NCBI GenBank assembly: GCA_024195585.1
Contig: SWBL01000488.1
Coordinates: 1-27,999 of the forward strand
Length of the DNA: 27,999 bases
DNA from: Aureobasidium sp. EXF-3400
Lineage: Eukaryota; Ascomycota; Dothideomycetes; Dothideales; Saccotheciaceae
Reading direction: 5' to 3'
Shown: piece after piece, positions 8,808 to 19,362 of the stretch
Numbering within the stretch: the stretch's first letter is position 1
Layout: every line of letters starts with the position of its first letter
Program-made: the position numbers and the translations under genes
The notes under the pieces: generated by a model
Told to the model about the DNA's origin: nothing
What the model saw: the letters and a program-made list of their open reading frames with translations, nothing else
Databases searched by the model: none

Positions 8808-10490
8808 ACTGGCCACCTCTCTGGTAGTGAAGGAAACAACCTCTCAAGCAATACTTTAGTTCTGCAATTTCTTGGGTAGCTATCGCACTTACTATCACAT
8901 CACTCAATAGAATGCACGACGCCATCCCAGCTAACGCAGTTTGCCGCCTGGCCGTGATTACATGGGTTCGTGCTGCACACAAAGAGTCTCGCAAGTCTCC
9001 AGTTCAATTGCCTACCACCACTTAACATTAGGCGATGCTCTAGCTCTTGCGAAGTGTTCTTCCAGGATTTTCTCGACAGCGGCGTCCTATATGTTTACTG
9101 CCGCCTCCAGCTCACCTTCGATGGCCGATCTCGACTCGCCATAGTCGATTGCGGGCCTCTTTCTCGTGTATTCTCGTCCAATCTGCTTTGTCGTAAAATT
9201 CAATCTCGCCGCTCCTCCTTGTGCTCTGCCGTACTCTTCACGGATTGCGCTTGAACTGCTTTGTAGTTGGAGGCGTGATCATACTGGGGAAGCCCTCAGT
9301 GTTCACACGCATCGCCCACAAACCAATATCTTCAAAACGCTATCGTTTCCTCGTGAACGGGTACTCCCACTTCCTTTTAGTCGGGTTTTGGCAGACGGAT
9401 CGTAGATCACTTCGTGTCTTCGACCTCGGTGATGCAGTCATCTCTATAGCTCTGGTTCGACGGTCAAGGCCAGTAGATCTGCTCAGATAATGCGGGAAGC
9501 ATAAGCCGCAGCTTGCATCCTTTACAGCTGCATTTTCAGCAACCCACTAGAGCAAGTACCGCTACGAGAGATGAGCTGCATGGACTTCCGCCCAACGGAT
9601 ATAGGTCCAGGTCGCGTGGGACATCCCGCAGAGCCATACACAATCGGGTGCTGCACGAACGGCCTTCACTCCGATATAATTCGCCACAGAGATAGAAATG
9701 TGATACGAAGTTGCTTGTGGCAGTCCTTGGCATTCTTAGCAATGCAGATAAACAGTCCACCGTGTTGCGTCGCCCTGCCCCCTCTGTATGTCCGTCCCGA
9801 TAGCCTGCTCGTCAGTAGCGTCGGCCAAGAGATATGGAGGTGCTAAAGGCGTCACCCGTATCTGTGTGAGTTCCTCTCTTGTCTTGCGCTAACTTAAAGG
9901 TTGCGTCAAGTGGTCGTTCAATAGCAGCAACTCATACGAACGCAGTCTCTATCCTGGTACTCTTGTCAGGTCTTGTATGGCCATCCAAAAGTGAAGTGCT
10001 ACAGCTATTGTGTTAACGAATTGGATGATATTGCCTACGATTTCAGAAGCTTTACGTGGTGACATCAGCGTTGTGGCTGAGCTAGATTGATATTATATCG
10101 AAGGTTACGATTCGCGGATTCATTCCCGCCTAGCCTGCATAACATGAAATCACGTTCCCTTAGCCCTGATCCTTCCGTTCAAAACGACCTCCTTCGAACA
10201 CTGCTGTCCAATGAGAGCGCCGCCGAGTTTTTGATGGACGGGCATAACAGCAGTAAGCGAATGTGCTATAAAAATGCGATCCGTTTGACTTTGGTAAGAA
10301 CGTAGCTGATAACTCAAGAATTCAGAACCCCTCTGAGCATTAACGTGCCTACACTATACGATGTCTTCCCCATTTGGCTTCATGAACTCTCCGCAAATCC
10401 GACAGCGTGCACTTGTAGGCAAATGGTACATCTTTGATACCAGGGAGAGTGAGTCTGGCCAATATCAGCCGTGCAGCCTAGTGATTATTG
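8808..10490. other. Long region with overlapping short frames and no recognisable gene
   Basis: I examined both strands. The longer frames (plus 8970-9254, 9221-9490, 9571-9846, 10087-10305; minus 8791-8994, 9536-9760) carry no motif I know and have none of the ordered GT-AG structure seen in the real genes of this window. The minus strand around 8960-9180 has a charged, helix-prone stretch (AVEKILEEHFARARA), broken by stops, which may be a gene relic. I cannot assign it. Confidence 0.35.
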
Positions 10491-10494
10491 ACTA

Positions 10495-11028
10495 TTGTCA
10501 GGCCAACATCAGCATTACAGTCCAAAGCTTTCTGCGAGTACGACCCAGAACTCAGGAGCTGCTCAGTACAAGAACGACTTTAGCCAGGGAGACACCACTC
10601 GTCTGGAATACACAGAAAGTCCTCCCAACAGTGGTTCGTGGAAGTCCAGAGGCAAAAGCTGGTTGCAGCTTTTCCTGGGCCAGGAAACTCCCAGATCCGT
10701 GGGGAGTGTCGCACGGAGCAAGCACGTGTACAAGAGAGTGACGTTCTCGATCAGTGGCAATTACTCCTCCTGCTACAGTATATTGGAGAGCACTTTGAAC
10801 ACCACTCCAGGTGTTCGAAACGTCGCCTTGGAATCTGACCGTAGGGCTGTGGAGTGCGATATCGACCTCTCGATCACATCCATCCATGATGTTACTTCCT
10901 CCGTTCAGGACGCCTCCCGGCACATAATTCTCCACGGTTACTACGAGTGCGAATATCTGAAGCTAGACCCTCCGACGAATCGCGAAACTGCCGAGAATCT
11001 CTTGATGGCGACGTTTCTCAAAGCATGA
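10495..11028 (+). pseudogene. Orphan heavy-metal-associated (HMA) domain, damaged copy of a P1B ATPase front end
   Basis: The frame runs from ATG 10495 to TGA 11026-11028 (177 residues). Residues from about 82 (10738-10950) read VTFSISGNYSSCYSILEST then TPGVRNVALESD and CDIDLSITSIHDVTSSVQDA. This follows the HMA fold as seen in the intact ATPase (VTFSVAGMDCSGC, PGVTNVNVTF, CDIDTRVIDVNEVLRLVERA). The metal-binding GMxCxxC is changed to GNYSSC, so the first cysteine is lost. No membrane or phosphorylation domain follows: the frame ends about 25 residues after the HMA domain. The part before it is Ser/Gln-rich and unrecognised. It could be a free-standing HMA protein that has lost metal binding, but a leftover of a second P1B ATPase gene is the simpler reading. 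Confidence 0.55.
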
Positions 11029-11860
11029 GGGACTTACCTACTGCACAACGGCATAAGTCTCTGCATATCACCGGCTTCCTGACTTGAGGTATCGTTCATC
11101 TTGGTGGTTATATAGCTCAGCCGACACTGGTCAGATTGAAGTGGCTGTTGTGTCAAATTGAAAGAGAGATCCAGAATACTCAAGCTTCCAGAAACGTTGA
11201 GCTTTGTTGCAGAAACTCATCACGGTCTTGCTTTACCGAATGTATTGTAATACATTTTGCACACATCGCTTCTGACTAGCCATTGGGACTCCTTCAACTG
11301 GCCTTTCACAGAGACTGGGAGCACCGACTTGACTGTCAGTGCTCTCTTAGCACACGAGATCCGGGCCCTCGTCGCCTGCTACAGTATCTCGAGAGTCTCC
11401 TGCGCATGGGCTTCCATGTCTGTGACCGTGTTCCCACCTTGCAGCAACGTCATAGCAGCCACAAAATCCTTGGTAGAGCTGTTGCGGACGGGAGGTGTGA
11501 TGAAAACTATCCTAGATAGCGGACGGCTTTCTTTTGCGGAGAAAGCACAGGCGACACGCGCGCACATGGCCAGATGTGCCAGCAGGCTCAGGAGTCACCC
11601 AATACTGACACTAAACTCTGATTCGTACTATAATCTAAAGGTCTCGACTCGGAACCTTCTGGCGAGGTCTGTAGACAGCAGCTATTGTATCAGCCTGAGG
11701 TAGCCAAGACATGCGGCCGCGCGTCGGGGTGTGTGCCAGCGTGAGCTGTGGGCAAGCACGTGGCAGGTAGGGTGTGGCCCCTGAGCGGTCAATTCGACTT
11801 GCGCCATATTGTTCGCTCCTGCGGCCGGCGGCAAAGATCTCGTGCAATGACACACATATG
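11029..11860. other. Intergenic stretch ahead of the metal ATPase
   Basis: Frames at 11257-11703 (plus) and 11635-11922 (minus) have no recognisable domain. A tRNA-like A-box lookalike near 11113 has no matching B-box. The right-hand end probably holds the ATPase promoter, but I see no certain metal-response element. Confidence 0.3.
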
Positions 11861-11867
11861 TAGTGAC

Positions 11868-11945
11868 AAAGCCCCGTCTCCCTTGCCGCTCTCTGCCAGC
11901 CTACGCTCCTCCCTAACACCACTCTCTATCTCTCTGGTAGATCAG
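11868..11945 (+). promoter_or_regulatory. Pyrimidine-rich leader just upstream of the P1B ATPase
   Basis: A C/T-rich tract (cccgtctcccttgccgctct and similar runs to about 11940) ends about 70 bp before the chosen ATG at 12012. CT-rich tracts just upstream of the start are common in highly expressed genes of filamentous fungi, near the transcription start. Its presence favours initiation downstream of it, at 12012, over the in-frame ATG at 11847. Confidence 0.35.
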
Positions 11946-12011
11946 TCATCCTACCACAGCCGTAAAGTGTTCCTCTCCCACGCCACCAACGCCAACCTAC
12001 CCTTGCGAAAC

Positions 12012-15000
12012 ATGTCGTCTGGATGCTGCCCATCTGAGAGCAGTGACGACGAGCGCTGTTCCGGCGAGATTTGTGACGGTACCCATGCTAATGTGCCCGC
12101 CGCCTCCCTGTGTGCCCGTCCTAACGCGCTCTTCGCAGAGAAATGTATCAGTGCCGCGGCCGCCGTCGAGTGTCGCGCTGCTTGCGACCATGAAGCCCTA
12201 CAAGGTAAGTCTTCGCGCGTCACGCTTGTGCCTCTGCTTTCTGGCACCCACCAGCAGTTATCGCGGTCTCTGATGCCTAATAACGTATGGCAATGCTAGG
12301 CGCGGACCCTACGCGTGCCGACGCTCCCTATGCCGCCCGCGAGCACCACCATGCCCACGACGCGAAGGACCACCATCAGTCTGATGCTTGCTCCACGCAC
12401 CTCAAGGCTGCCTTCGATCGCTACACCCAATTTCTGGAGCAGGCCCTCTGCGTCTGCAAGAGAGTGCAGGCTGAGATCTCATTCGCCTGTGATGGCGCCA
12501 AACTCGCCCAAGAGCCGGGCCGAGTCCCGAAAACATCCTTGCACGCTAGCTGCTCGACTTCTGCCGTCGAGCGCCTGCCGCATGCCAAAGCCAGGCATCG
12601 CCACGCTGCCCGAGGCAAGCATTGCGGTCACGCCACTGCAACCTTGACGCCTGCACTCAAAGTCTCATCAGATGGGTGTTGCGCTGTGGAGAAACCAATC
12701 GATGACTGTTGCGACAAGGAACCCACCTCTGACAGCTGCGGCAAGAAACCCATCGATGACCGCTGCGCCTCCGACATCCAGGCTGGTGGTTGTTGCACGA
12801 CTGAGAAAGCACCGCATGCCCCCCACCCGGGCTCCGGCGGTTGTCGCACCCCAAAGGGCCAGCATCAGGCTGTCTTCTCTCACAGGACCAGGGCGACCGC
12901 CGCGGGAGACGTCGAGAAGCAAGCTCCGGGCACCGATCCTGTCACTTTTAGTGTCGCCGGGATGGACTGTTCTGGCTGCGGGAACATCCTGGCCAGGGCA
13001 TTCGATGGTGTGCCAGGCGTAACCAATGTGAACGTAACTTTCATCAATGGCACCGCGACCTGCGACATTGACACTCGAGTCATAGACGTCAATGAGGTGC
13101 TGCGTCTTGTCGAGCGTGCTACCAAGTACAAGCTGACTGTCGCCAACAACACCTACCCAACCTTGGACATCGTCATGGACACGGCGACTGCGCAACAGCT
13201 TTCCCACGACATGCCTAATGGAGTCCTGGACTTTAACCCCATCTCTAAGCGCCATTACTCGGTCACCTACGACGACTCTGTTATCGGTGCCAGAGCGCTG
13301 ATGGCTGCCATGCCTGGTGCATCTCTCGCTCCGCCGTCGCAGGACGCGAGCCTGACGGCGGGGCAAGTCCGTCTGCGGAATGTCTTCTGGGCCACCCTTA
13401 TATCCTTTGTTCTCACCATACCCGTGGTGGTGCTCTCATGGGCTGACCCGCCTCTGTCGGAACATACAATCTTGTACATCTCTATTGTGCTCGCTACCCT
13501 TGTTCAGGGCATCTCCGTGACAGAGTTCTATCGGCCGGCGTTGTCTGCGCTGATCTACAATCGAGTCGTCGAGATGGACATGCTGGTTGTGATCAGTATC
13601 ACAGCGGCATATGGCTACTCGATCGTTGCCTTTGCGCTGATCTTGAGTGGTGAAGGCAACGACACTATCGAGCCTCTTTTCGAGACAAGCACGCTCCTCA
13701 TCAGCTTGATCCTACTGGGTCGTTTGGTGGCGGCATATGCCCGTAAACGCGCAGTGGCTGCCGTTTCTTTGCGCTCACTCCAGTCGGCTACTGCCACGCT
13801 GGTAGTTGACAACGAGTCTTCAATGGAGGTCGACGCTCGTTTGCTTGAGATTGGTGACACTATCCTTATCGGGCCACATTCGCAGATTGTCACCGATGGT
13901 CTTGTATCTGCTGGAGCCAGCGACGTCGACGAGTCTATGATCACTGGTGAGGCGCTGCCCATCCCGAAAATAGTGGGGGACGCTGTAGTCGCCGGCACGT
14001 TGAACCAGGGTGGAGCCCTCTCTGTAGTCATCGGTCGCCTCCCCGGCAAAAACACCGTGACCGATATTGCCGACCTCGTTGAGCAAGCCCAGTCCAAGAA
14101 GCCTCGGGTTCAGGATCTCGCGGACAAGGTAGCTGGGTTCTTCATTCCGGTCGTGGTGACTGTTTCGATCATCGTCACTATCATCTGGGTCGTTGTCGAG
14201 CTCAAGGTGCGCAACAGATCGGCTGGTCGTGCTGTCGGCAACGCTATCACGTACGGCGTCGCCGTTCTTGCCATTTCCTGTCCGTGCGCACTCGGCCTAG
14301 CTGTACCAATGGTTTTGGTCATCTCGGGCGGAGTCGCAGCGCGCATGGGCATCATCGTAAAGACTGCAGATGTCGTTGAACGAGGTTTCAGGTGCACTGA
14401 TGTCATCTTTGACAAGACGGGTACTCTCACTGAAAACACCCTCGATATTGTGGCTGAGCGCATCTTCGGACGGGACGGCTTCAAGACCGCGGAGATCCTC
14501 GGGCTCGTAAGGGCTATGGCAACCGGCAACGGCCATCCTATCTCCAGAATGCTTGAACTCGCACTTGCCAACCGTGGTATCGCCGCGGCTGAGTTAGACA
14601 GCGTAGAGTCGATTCCTGGCGCTGGCGTGCAAACTGAGTGGAACGGAAAGACGATCCGAGGCGGAAACCCTCACTGGCTCCAGGTCGATCAGGTCGAGGA
14701 CGTTTCCCGGCTCGCCTCTCAGGGCCTGGCCATGTATTGCGTTGCAGACGATTCGGGCTTACTAGCTGTCTTTGGACTCAAGACTTCGGTGCGAACTGAG
14801 GCCCAATACGTCGTGCAAGAGCTCCACTCCCGTCAAATCAGCGTGCATGTCGTCAGCGGTGATGGAACTGTCGCTGTGGAGGCGGTCGCGTCGGAGTTGG
14901 GTATTCCGCTAGAGCATGTTGCCAGCAGGCAGAAGCCAGAAGACAAGCAGAACTACATCCGCCGCCTCAAGGACGCTGGGAAAACCGTCTTGTTCTGCGG

Positions 15001-15334
15001 TGATGGTACAAATGATGCGGTCGCCGTGGCCGAGGCTCACGTCGGCGTCCAGATCGAGTCTTCCTCGGACGTCACCCGCGCTACCGCCGATGTGATCCTG
15101 CTCGGCGACCTAAAGGGCGTGCCGATTCTCCTCGACATTTCCAAGGCCGCCTTCCACCGCATCCTATTCAACTTCCTGTGGGCCGCGCTGTACAATGTCT
15201 TCGCCATCCTACTGGCTAGTGGCGCCTTCGTCTACTTCCGCATCCCACCGGCCTACGCTGGCCTAGGTGAGCTTGTCAGTGTGCTTCCCGTCGTCATCAC
15301 TGCTGCCACTCTTCTAATGAAGAAGTTCGCCTAA
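12012..15334 (+). CDS. P1B-type heavy-metal (copper/cadmium) exporting ATPase, CrpA/Pca1-like
   Basis: Exon 1 is 12012-12204 and exon 2 is 12300-15334, joined across a 95-bp GT-AG intron, giving 1075 residues. Residues 1-285 hold 23 cysteines, many as CC pairs, in acidic/basic repeats (EKPIDDCC, KKPIDDRC) plus a His-rich run (REHHHAHDAKDHH). One HMA domain follows (GMDCSGC, C288/C291). Then come membrane helices, the actuator loop (TGEA, T613-A616, where TGES is usual), the ion-path motif CPC (C725-P-C727), the phosphorylated aspartate in DKTGT (D769), the P1B histidine-proline pair (H810-P811) and GDGTND (965-970). The order is complete, so the pump should be functional. In this fungal group the long Cys-rich front end senses or buffers metal, and the enzyme exports Cu(I) or Cd(II) across the plasma membrane. 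An in-frame ATG at 11847 would add 55 residues lacking family features. The damaged HMA domain at 10.7 kb suggests a lost sister gene. Confidence 0.93.
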
Positions 15335-15447
15335 GTCGCCAGTAGTCAGTAAAGACGTGTGTTCGGGTGAGTGACACTGCGGGAGAGTAGTTCGTTCCTT
15401 TTCTGTTTTCTTATGTTCAAGGATTGTATATGCACTTATACCTGTCA
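15335..15447. other. 3' flank of the ATPase gene
   Basis: This probably includes the 3' untranslated region. No coding signal was seen. Confidence 0.3.
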
Positions 15448-15858
15448 TTACCGCAAGAGAGAGAGAGAGAGGGATCTATTCACGAAATTGAAGTCGCAAT
15501 CTTTCACATCACCGGTGAATCTACTGGTTGTCCAGTTCTTCGATCTTCTCAAGGGTTCCACCCCCCGAGTACATAAGATAGATCTCTCCATCTGCGTCCT
15601 ACTGTCTCGATAGCGACCTGGCGATCGTTTTGTAGGAGGGAGCACTCGTAGATTACATGAGTGATTGTTTCTCTGGTAGCTCCACACTTGCACCCTGCTG
15701 TCTCTAATAGTTTCATCCGATACAAATTGCTCTGTAGCCGCGAGTGTCCTGCGCGGTACTGGACTAGGACCGATGCCTCCGCGGTTGACATACCTCTTCC
15801 ATCGGTCGCAAAGTCTGTACTTATGGTGAAAGCTTGTTGTCCCACACAAGCCGAACAC
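15448..15858 (-). mobile_element. LINE-type (Tad-like) retrotransposon 3' coding fragment
   Basis: The minus frame 15845-15549 reads ILVQYRAGHSRLQ-like text: VLVQYRAGHSRLQSNLYRMK, then CKCGATRETITHVIYEC and YVLGGWNP. This is the layout of the C-terminal tail of fungal LINE polymerases: a 'TGH..L..YL.R' helix, then a C-x-C...ET..H...C zinc-knuckle-like motif, then 'LLGG'. The frame then stops and similarity seems to continue in another frame, so the copy is broken. No reverse transcriptase domain is present upstream, as expected for a truncated or eroded insertion. A GA-repeat at about 15458-15472 lies at the expected 3' end. Confidence 0.7.
15458..15473. repeat. (GA)n microsatellite
   Basis: This is a run of GA dinucleotides at the 3' side of the LINE fragment. 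It may be the element's simple-repeat tail or an independent microsatellite. Confidence 0.6.
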
Positions 15859-16455
15859 GAACTTATCTAGCCAACCGAGCCCTGCAGTAGCATCCGCGTA
15901 TATGGTTGTTCACTCGCTCCAATCTGGCTTCAAGTGACTTCGTCTTTACCATGGCAGGACAAGATGAGATCTCGCGCAGGATTCGATAGATGATCCGAAC
16001 ACCTCGCATATCCATGCAACCGAGAGCACACATGTCGATGAGTGCATCAGCGTACTCATCCTGCATCACGACATGCCGGTCACGATGATGGCGGTGCTCC
16101 ATTATCGCACTACGCGCTACCAACTCGACTCAGCGCCCTTGTTCGATCGAGCTTGAGCAAGCCGATCCCTAGCGAAATATGGCGCAAACAGTAACTCTAT
16201 GGCAATGTATGCAAGACAATCTTCGGGGTTGATGCAACGCAACTTTGGACTCTGCTACGGTCTTAGGAGATTTGGACTCTCGGCCGTTTGGGCAGTATCC
16301 GACGTTTTGCCGAAAGCCAAGGATCTAACGTCGTCATTGGTCTTTCATCGGAGCAACCAACCCTTCGACCGCGACATCTCGAGTCACATATGGTTATACA
16401 CTTCCATCGCTTGTGGTGGAGGATGCAAGTGGATTTTGACGGCGGGATACTGGGA
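15859..16455. other. No recognisable gene
   Basis: The minus frame 16123-15863 (86 residues) and overlapping plus frames lack motifs. This sequence may be eroded flank of the LINE copy. Confidence 0.3.
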
Positions 16456-16582
16456 GGATACCATCTTGTTACTATCATACGGATCTTCGCTAACGACGTA
16501 GCCGACGGGGCTGATCGGCGACCGACGCCGATCATGCCGTTGCAGACGTGTGGTCACCAACAGTCGGTTGCTAACCACGTAG
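16456..16582. repeat. Dispersed repeat, copy A (partner at 24366-24487)
   Basis: By eye, about three quarters of the bases match the copy at 24366-24487 in the same orientation, starting ggataccatcttgttactat and passing through cgaccgacgccgatcatg to the gttgcagac region. The copy contains an inverted repeat, gatcggcg...cgccgatc, separated by five bases at about 16514-16537. No coding motif was found. It may be a relic MITE or another short fungal repeat. Confidence 0.6.
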
Positions 16583-17550
16583 TCACGTCTCGCCAATCGC
16601 GACCACCTACTGACTTCGACCCACAACTGTGCTATCAATAGGATCAATGCATTGCTCCCAGCCGTGCTACTACATCCTTTCCGTTTGGCTTTCTGTTTTG
16701 GCGTCGGCGCCTTCCCCGCACTCTGACAGCCGTCACGGATATAGCCGGCTATAAGCTTGTTATTACGCTCGTGCTTACATGGCCCTGCTCCGCAATCTAA
16801 CATCTTCTCTCTCTCTCTCTTCATCGTGAATCTGCACTGGATCTGGACTATATCTGGACTGGATCTATTATCAGCTTGTGCGCTTTCTACGGAGAAGTCA
16901 TCTTCAAGTCCATTCAACCCATCTTTACAAAGGCTACTACACAAAATCTGGTTGACAATCATCCATATCTGCTGATACTGTTTTGTACTCAAGAATCAAC
17001 ATACCCTGTTGAGATTCGAGAATGACAAGGAGTGTATAAAGGGATTGAGTCCACAATTTTTCTTGAGACTTGTAGGTAGCCGTCCAGAAATGACCGGCTT
17101 ATGTTTTGAGCTACCAGGCCTTGAGAGTACTCCTAAGCCATACTGATCTTCCGTGCTGTCTTCTCTGTCCAAGCAAGGACTACTCAGGCCATCGTTTTAC
17201 GCCGAGTGCAGACCAGACTAAGCAAAAGTAGCCAGGTCAGCAAGAAGTGAAGTGACGCATCGCTACACACGAAATGGATTCGTCTCATCCATACCCTACT
17301 ACGGCCAACTATATAGACAATGACCGCAACAATAGAACCGACTCCTACTACCACCGCCATAACCAACGGAGACCACACGGTGACCGTCGTCACTCAGATA
17401 GGTCTTCCCTTTGCCGTCAGCTGTCTCGCAGCCATTTGTCTAGATCACGCCGTGGCTAGAAACACGAAGAACTTTCTATACCTGTATGTCAAAATCTTCT
17501 CGACGTTAGACAAAGGCCGTGACTGACTCCAGTGGTGGATAAGATACACT
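16583..17550. other. Repeat-flanked, gene-poor stretch with a (CT)n run
   Basis: This holds a CT microsatellite at about 16805-16822 and several short frames without family features. The minus frame 16992-16384 is long but overlaps the dispersed repeat and is low in recognisable content. No gene is supported. Confidence 0.3.
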
Positions 17551-19362
17551 ATGAAGTTCCAAAGCATCACCACCGCCGCATTCAATGGAGATTATCATGA
17601 CACAGGCCCTGACTTCTTCCCTCATTCAGTGTTGCCGTCGGATAGGGAAGTCAACAGGCTGAGAGCCATGGTCCATCAGCTCAATATGGAGTTCTTTCAC
17701 ACCATGCGAGAGGACGGTCAGAAGAGGAAGATCGTCGGACAAGAGCATGAAGCACCAGGCCATAGCTCTGTTGCTTTACCAGCAAACTTCTCTTCAGAGT
17801 CTCTGAGTGATGCTGCGAGTGGGGTTAACGCTGTCGAAAGCAGTGAGGAGACTCGACCTTGCGTAAGTAGGGAGGAGATGGTTGCTTCGGTAGAAGAGGT
17901 GAGCAATCCAGTGCTGTATTCAATTGTGCTGTTGCCACCCCTGCCACGTAGTAGACTATACAATGCAACTCATAATCTGGAAATATCTGACGCGACATAA
18001 AACTCATTGCGTACGTAATGTTGCGAGCCATAAGGGATCCCACCAGACGATTGTATAAAGTCTGAGACTTGCTTCGGCAATATTGGATCGATGCATAACG
18101 TACAACCAACGTCTACATATGTACAAAGTCGTGTTTGCTTCCACCGAGAAACCGGGAGGGAAGACCGTCACTTCCATCGCACTTTCAGAATCTACTACCG
18201 GTCCTATCATCTGGATTGCTTGTAATGACAAATCTAATGATCAGAGGGTTATCCATCTTGAAAACATCTTCAAAACTTTGCGTCGGCTCGATGAGCATTC
18301 TGCGTCGAGTCGCGAATCTGTCGCGGCAGCTGTGGCCAAAGATTGTGTTAACCGCAGCTATCGAAGAGTGCTGAACTACAGCAATAGACTCGAGAGCAAG
18401 CTCAAAGAGCTCGAATCCATGCGCGCGATTGACGATGATATTGGTGAGTTTACTAGTTGTGCTTCCAGGGCTGTACATTGTATAGCTTACACACGAAAGA
18501 GTTGTCCAACCATATCAGAAGTCTGCTACAGATCCGATCTCTGGAGCAAATGTGTCTTGCATTCTATCAGTTCCGCTTTACGCAATGGTTTCATGACCTG
18601 ACTCTCAGGTGTGAGTCCCGTCCTGATGGTTCCCACAAAGCATGGCAAGCCACCCGGCACTTGGTAGGTCGACTTGGTTCCTGGCACAAGTCAACTAAGA
18701 TTGTGCTTGCACAAGCAATGGAGAATCCACAGTTGAAACAAAACCCAGCTGTCTGCTGCGTTGACTGTTTCGCAGCCACAAAGTTTGATTTCAATCCTGC
18801 TAGCTTCACGATCGCCTCTGCAGTGGAGCAGACCTTCTCCGCCCGAAATTGTGATTACGCGCTAGATTCAGCAAGGGCGCTCTTCAAACAACAACAACTT
18901 GACCTTGATGAAGCATTCAAGAAGGGCAAAGAACATCCTTTCCAGCCCAAGGTCCACGCAGAAGTATTGATGGCTGATCACTTCTTTCGTCGTGAGCTCC
19001 AGTTCTGGGATGGAGATTGCTATATTGGTTGCAGCAAGCCTTCCTGTTTCTGCTGTGATCTCTATCTGAAAAATCATGTGCGCTCATTTTCCAGTAGACC
19101 TTGTCATGGTAACATCTGGATCAACTGGTGTCCTGCTGCTCACAGCGTGGCAGAGCATGCAGCCAGAAACATGCCGACGAGAGCGATCGTGGAAGCCATG
19201 ATCCAGAAGATGCAACACGAAGCAGAGCACTCTCTTCTGTCAGGCCAACGGCTTCATAGAACTCGAGTGGAGTCGACGAGTGGCTTTTCAGGCAGCACTC
19301 GGCGCACGGAATATGCAGATTATGGTGCAGACACGATCTTAGAGATTTGGCGCTCGTTGTGA
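17551..19362 (+). CDS. Fungal OTT_1508-type deaminase-fold protein (front-end splicing unresolved)
   Basis: The C-terminal exon, 18500-19362, is a clear deaminase-like domain of the OTT_1508 family. It has FQPKVHAEVLMADHFFRR with the zinc/proton-shuttle pair H-A-E (18955-18963), then YIGCSKPSCFCCDLY with the C-x2-C zinc ligands (19045 and 19054), followed by NIWINWCPA. It joins in frame, across a 56-bp intron (18444-18499, gtgagt...aag), to a middle exon from about 18059 to 18443 rich in charged helices (SRESVAAAVAKD, NRLESKLKELE). A first exon from ATG 17551 is open to 17898, but I found no splice that enters the middle exon without a stop (TAA at 18056-18058 in that frame). Family members share the zinc-dependent deaminase fold, but substrates are unknown. 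The core is complete, so activity is possible. The 5' part may be mis-modelled or broken. Confidence 0.75.

Noticed and set aside
11105..11180. Possible tRNA (TAGCTCAG...GGTCAG resembles an A-box)
   Set aside because: No B-box (GGTTCGA-like), no pairing acceptor stem and no anticodon arm could be found at the right spacing.
12668..13366. 232-residue minus-strand frame inside the ATPase gene
   Set aside because: It is antisense to the Cys-rich and HMA coding exon, has no domain, and is explained by GC-rich codon use on the plus strand.
14110..14571. 153-residue minus-strand frame
   Set aside because: It is antisense to the catalytic core of the ATPase; shadow frame.
16384..16992. 202-residue minus-strand frame
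   Set aside because: Part of it is the dispersed repeat, whose second copy at 24.4 kb is also open in this frame by chance; there is no domain and no good start context.
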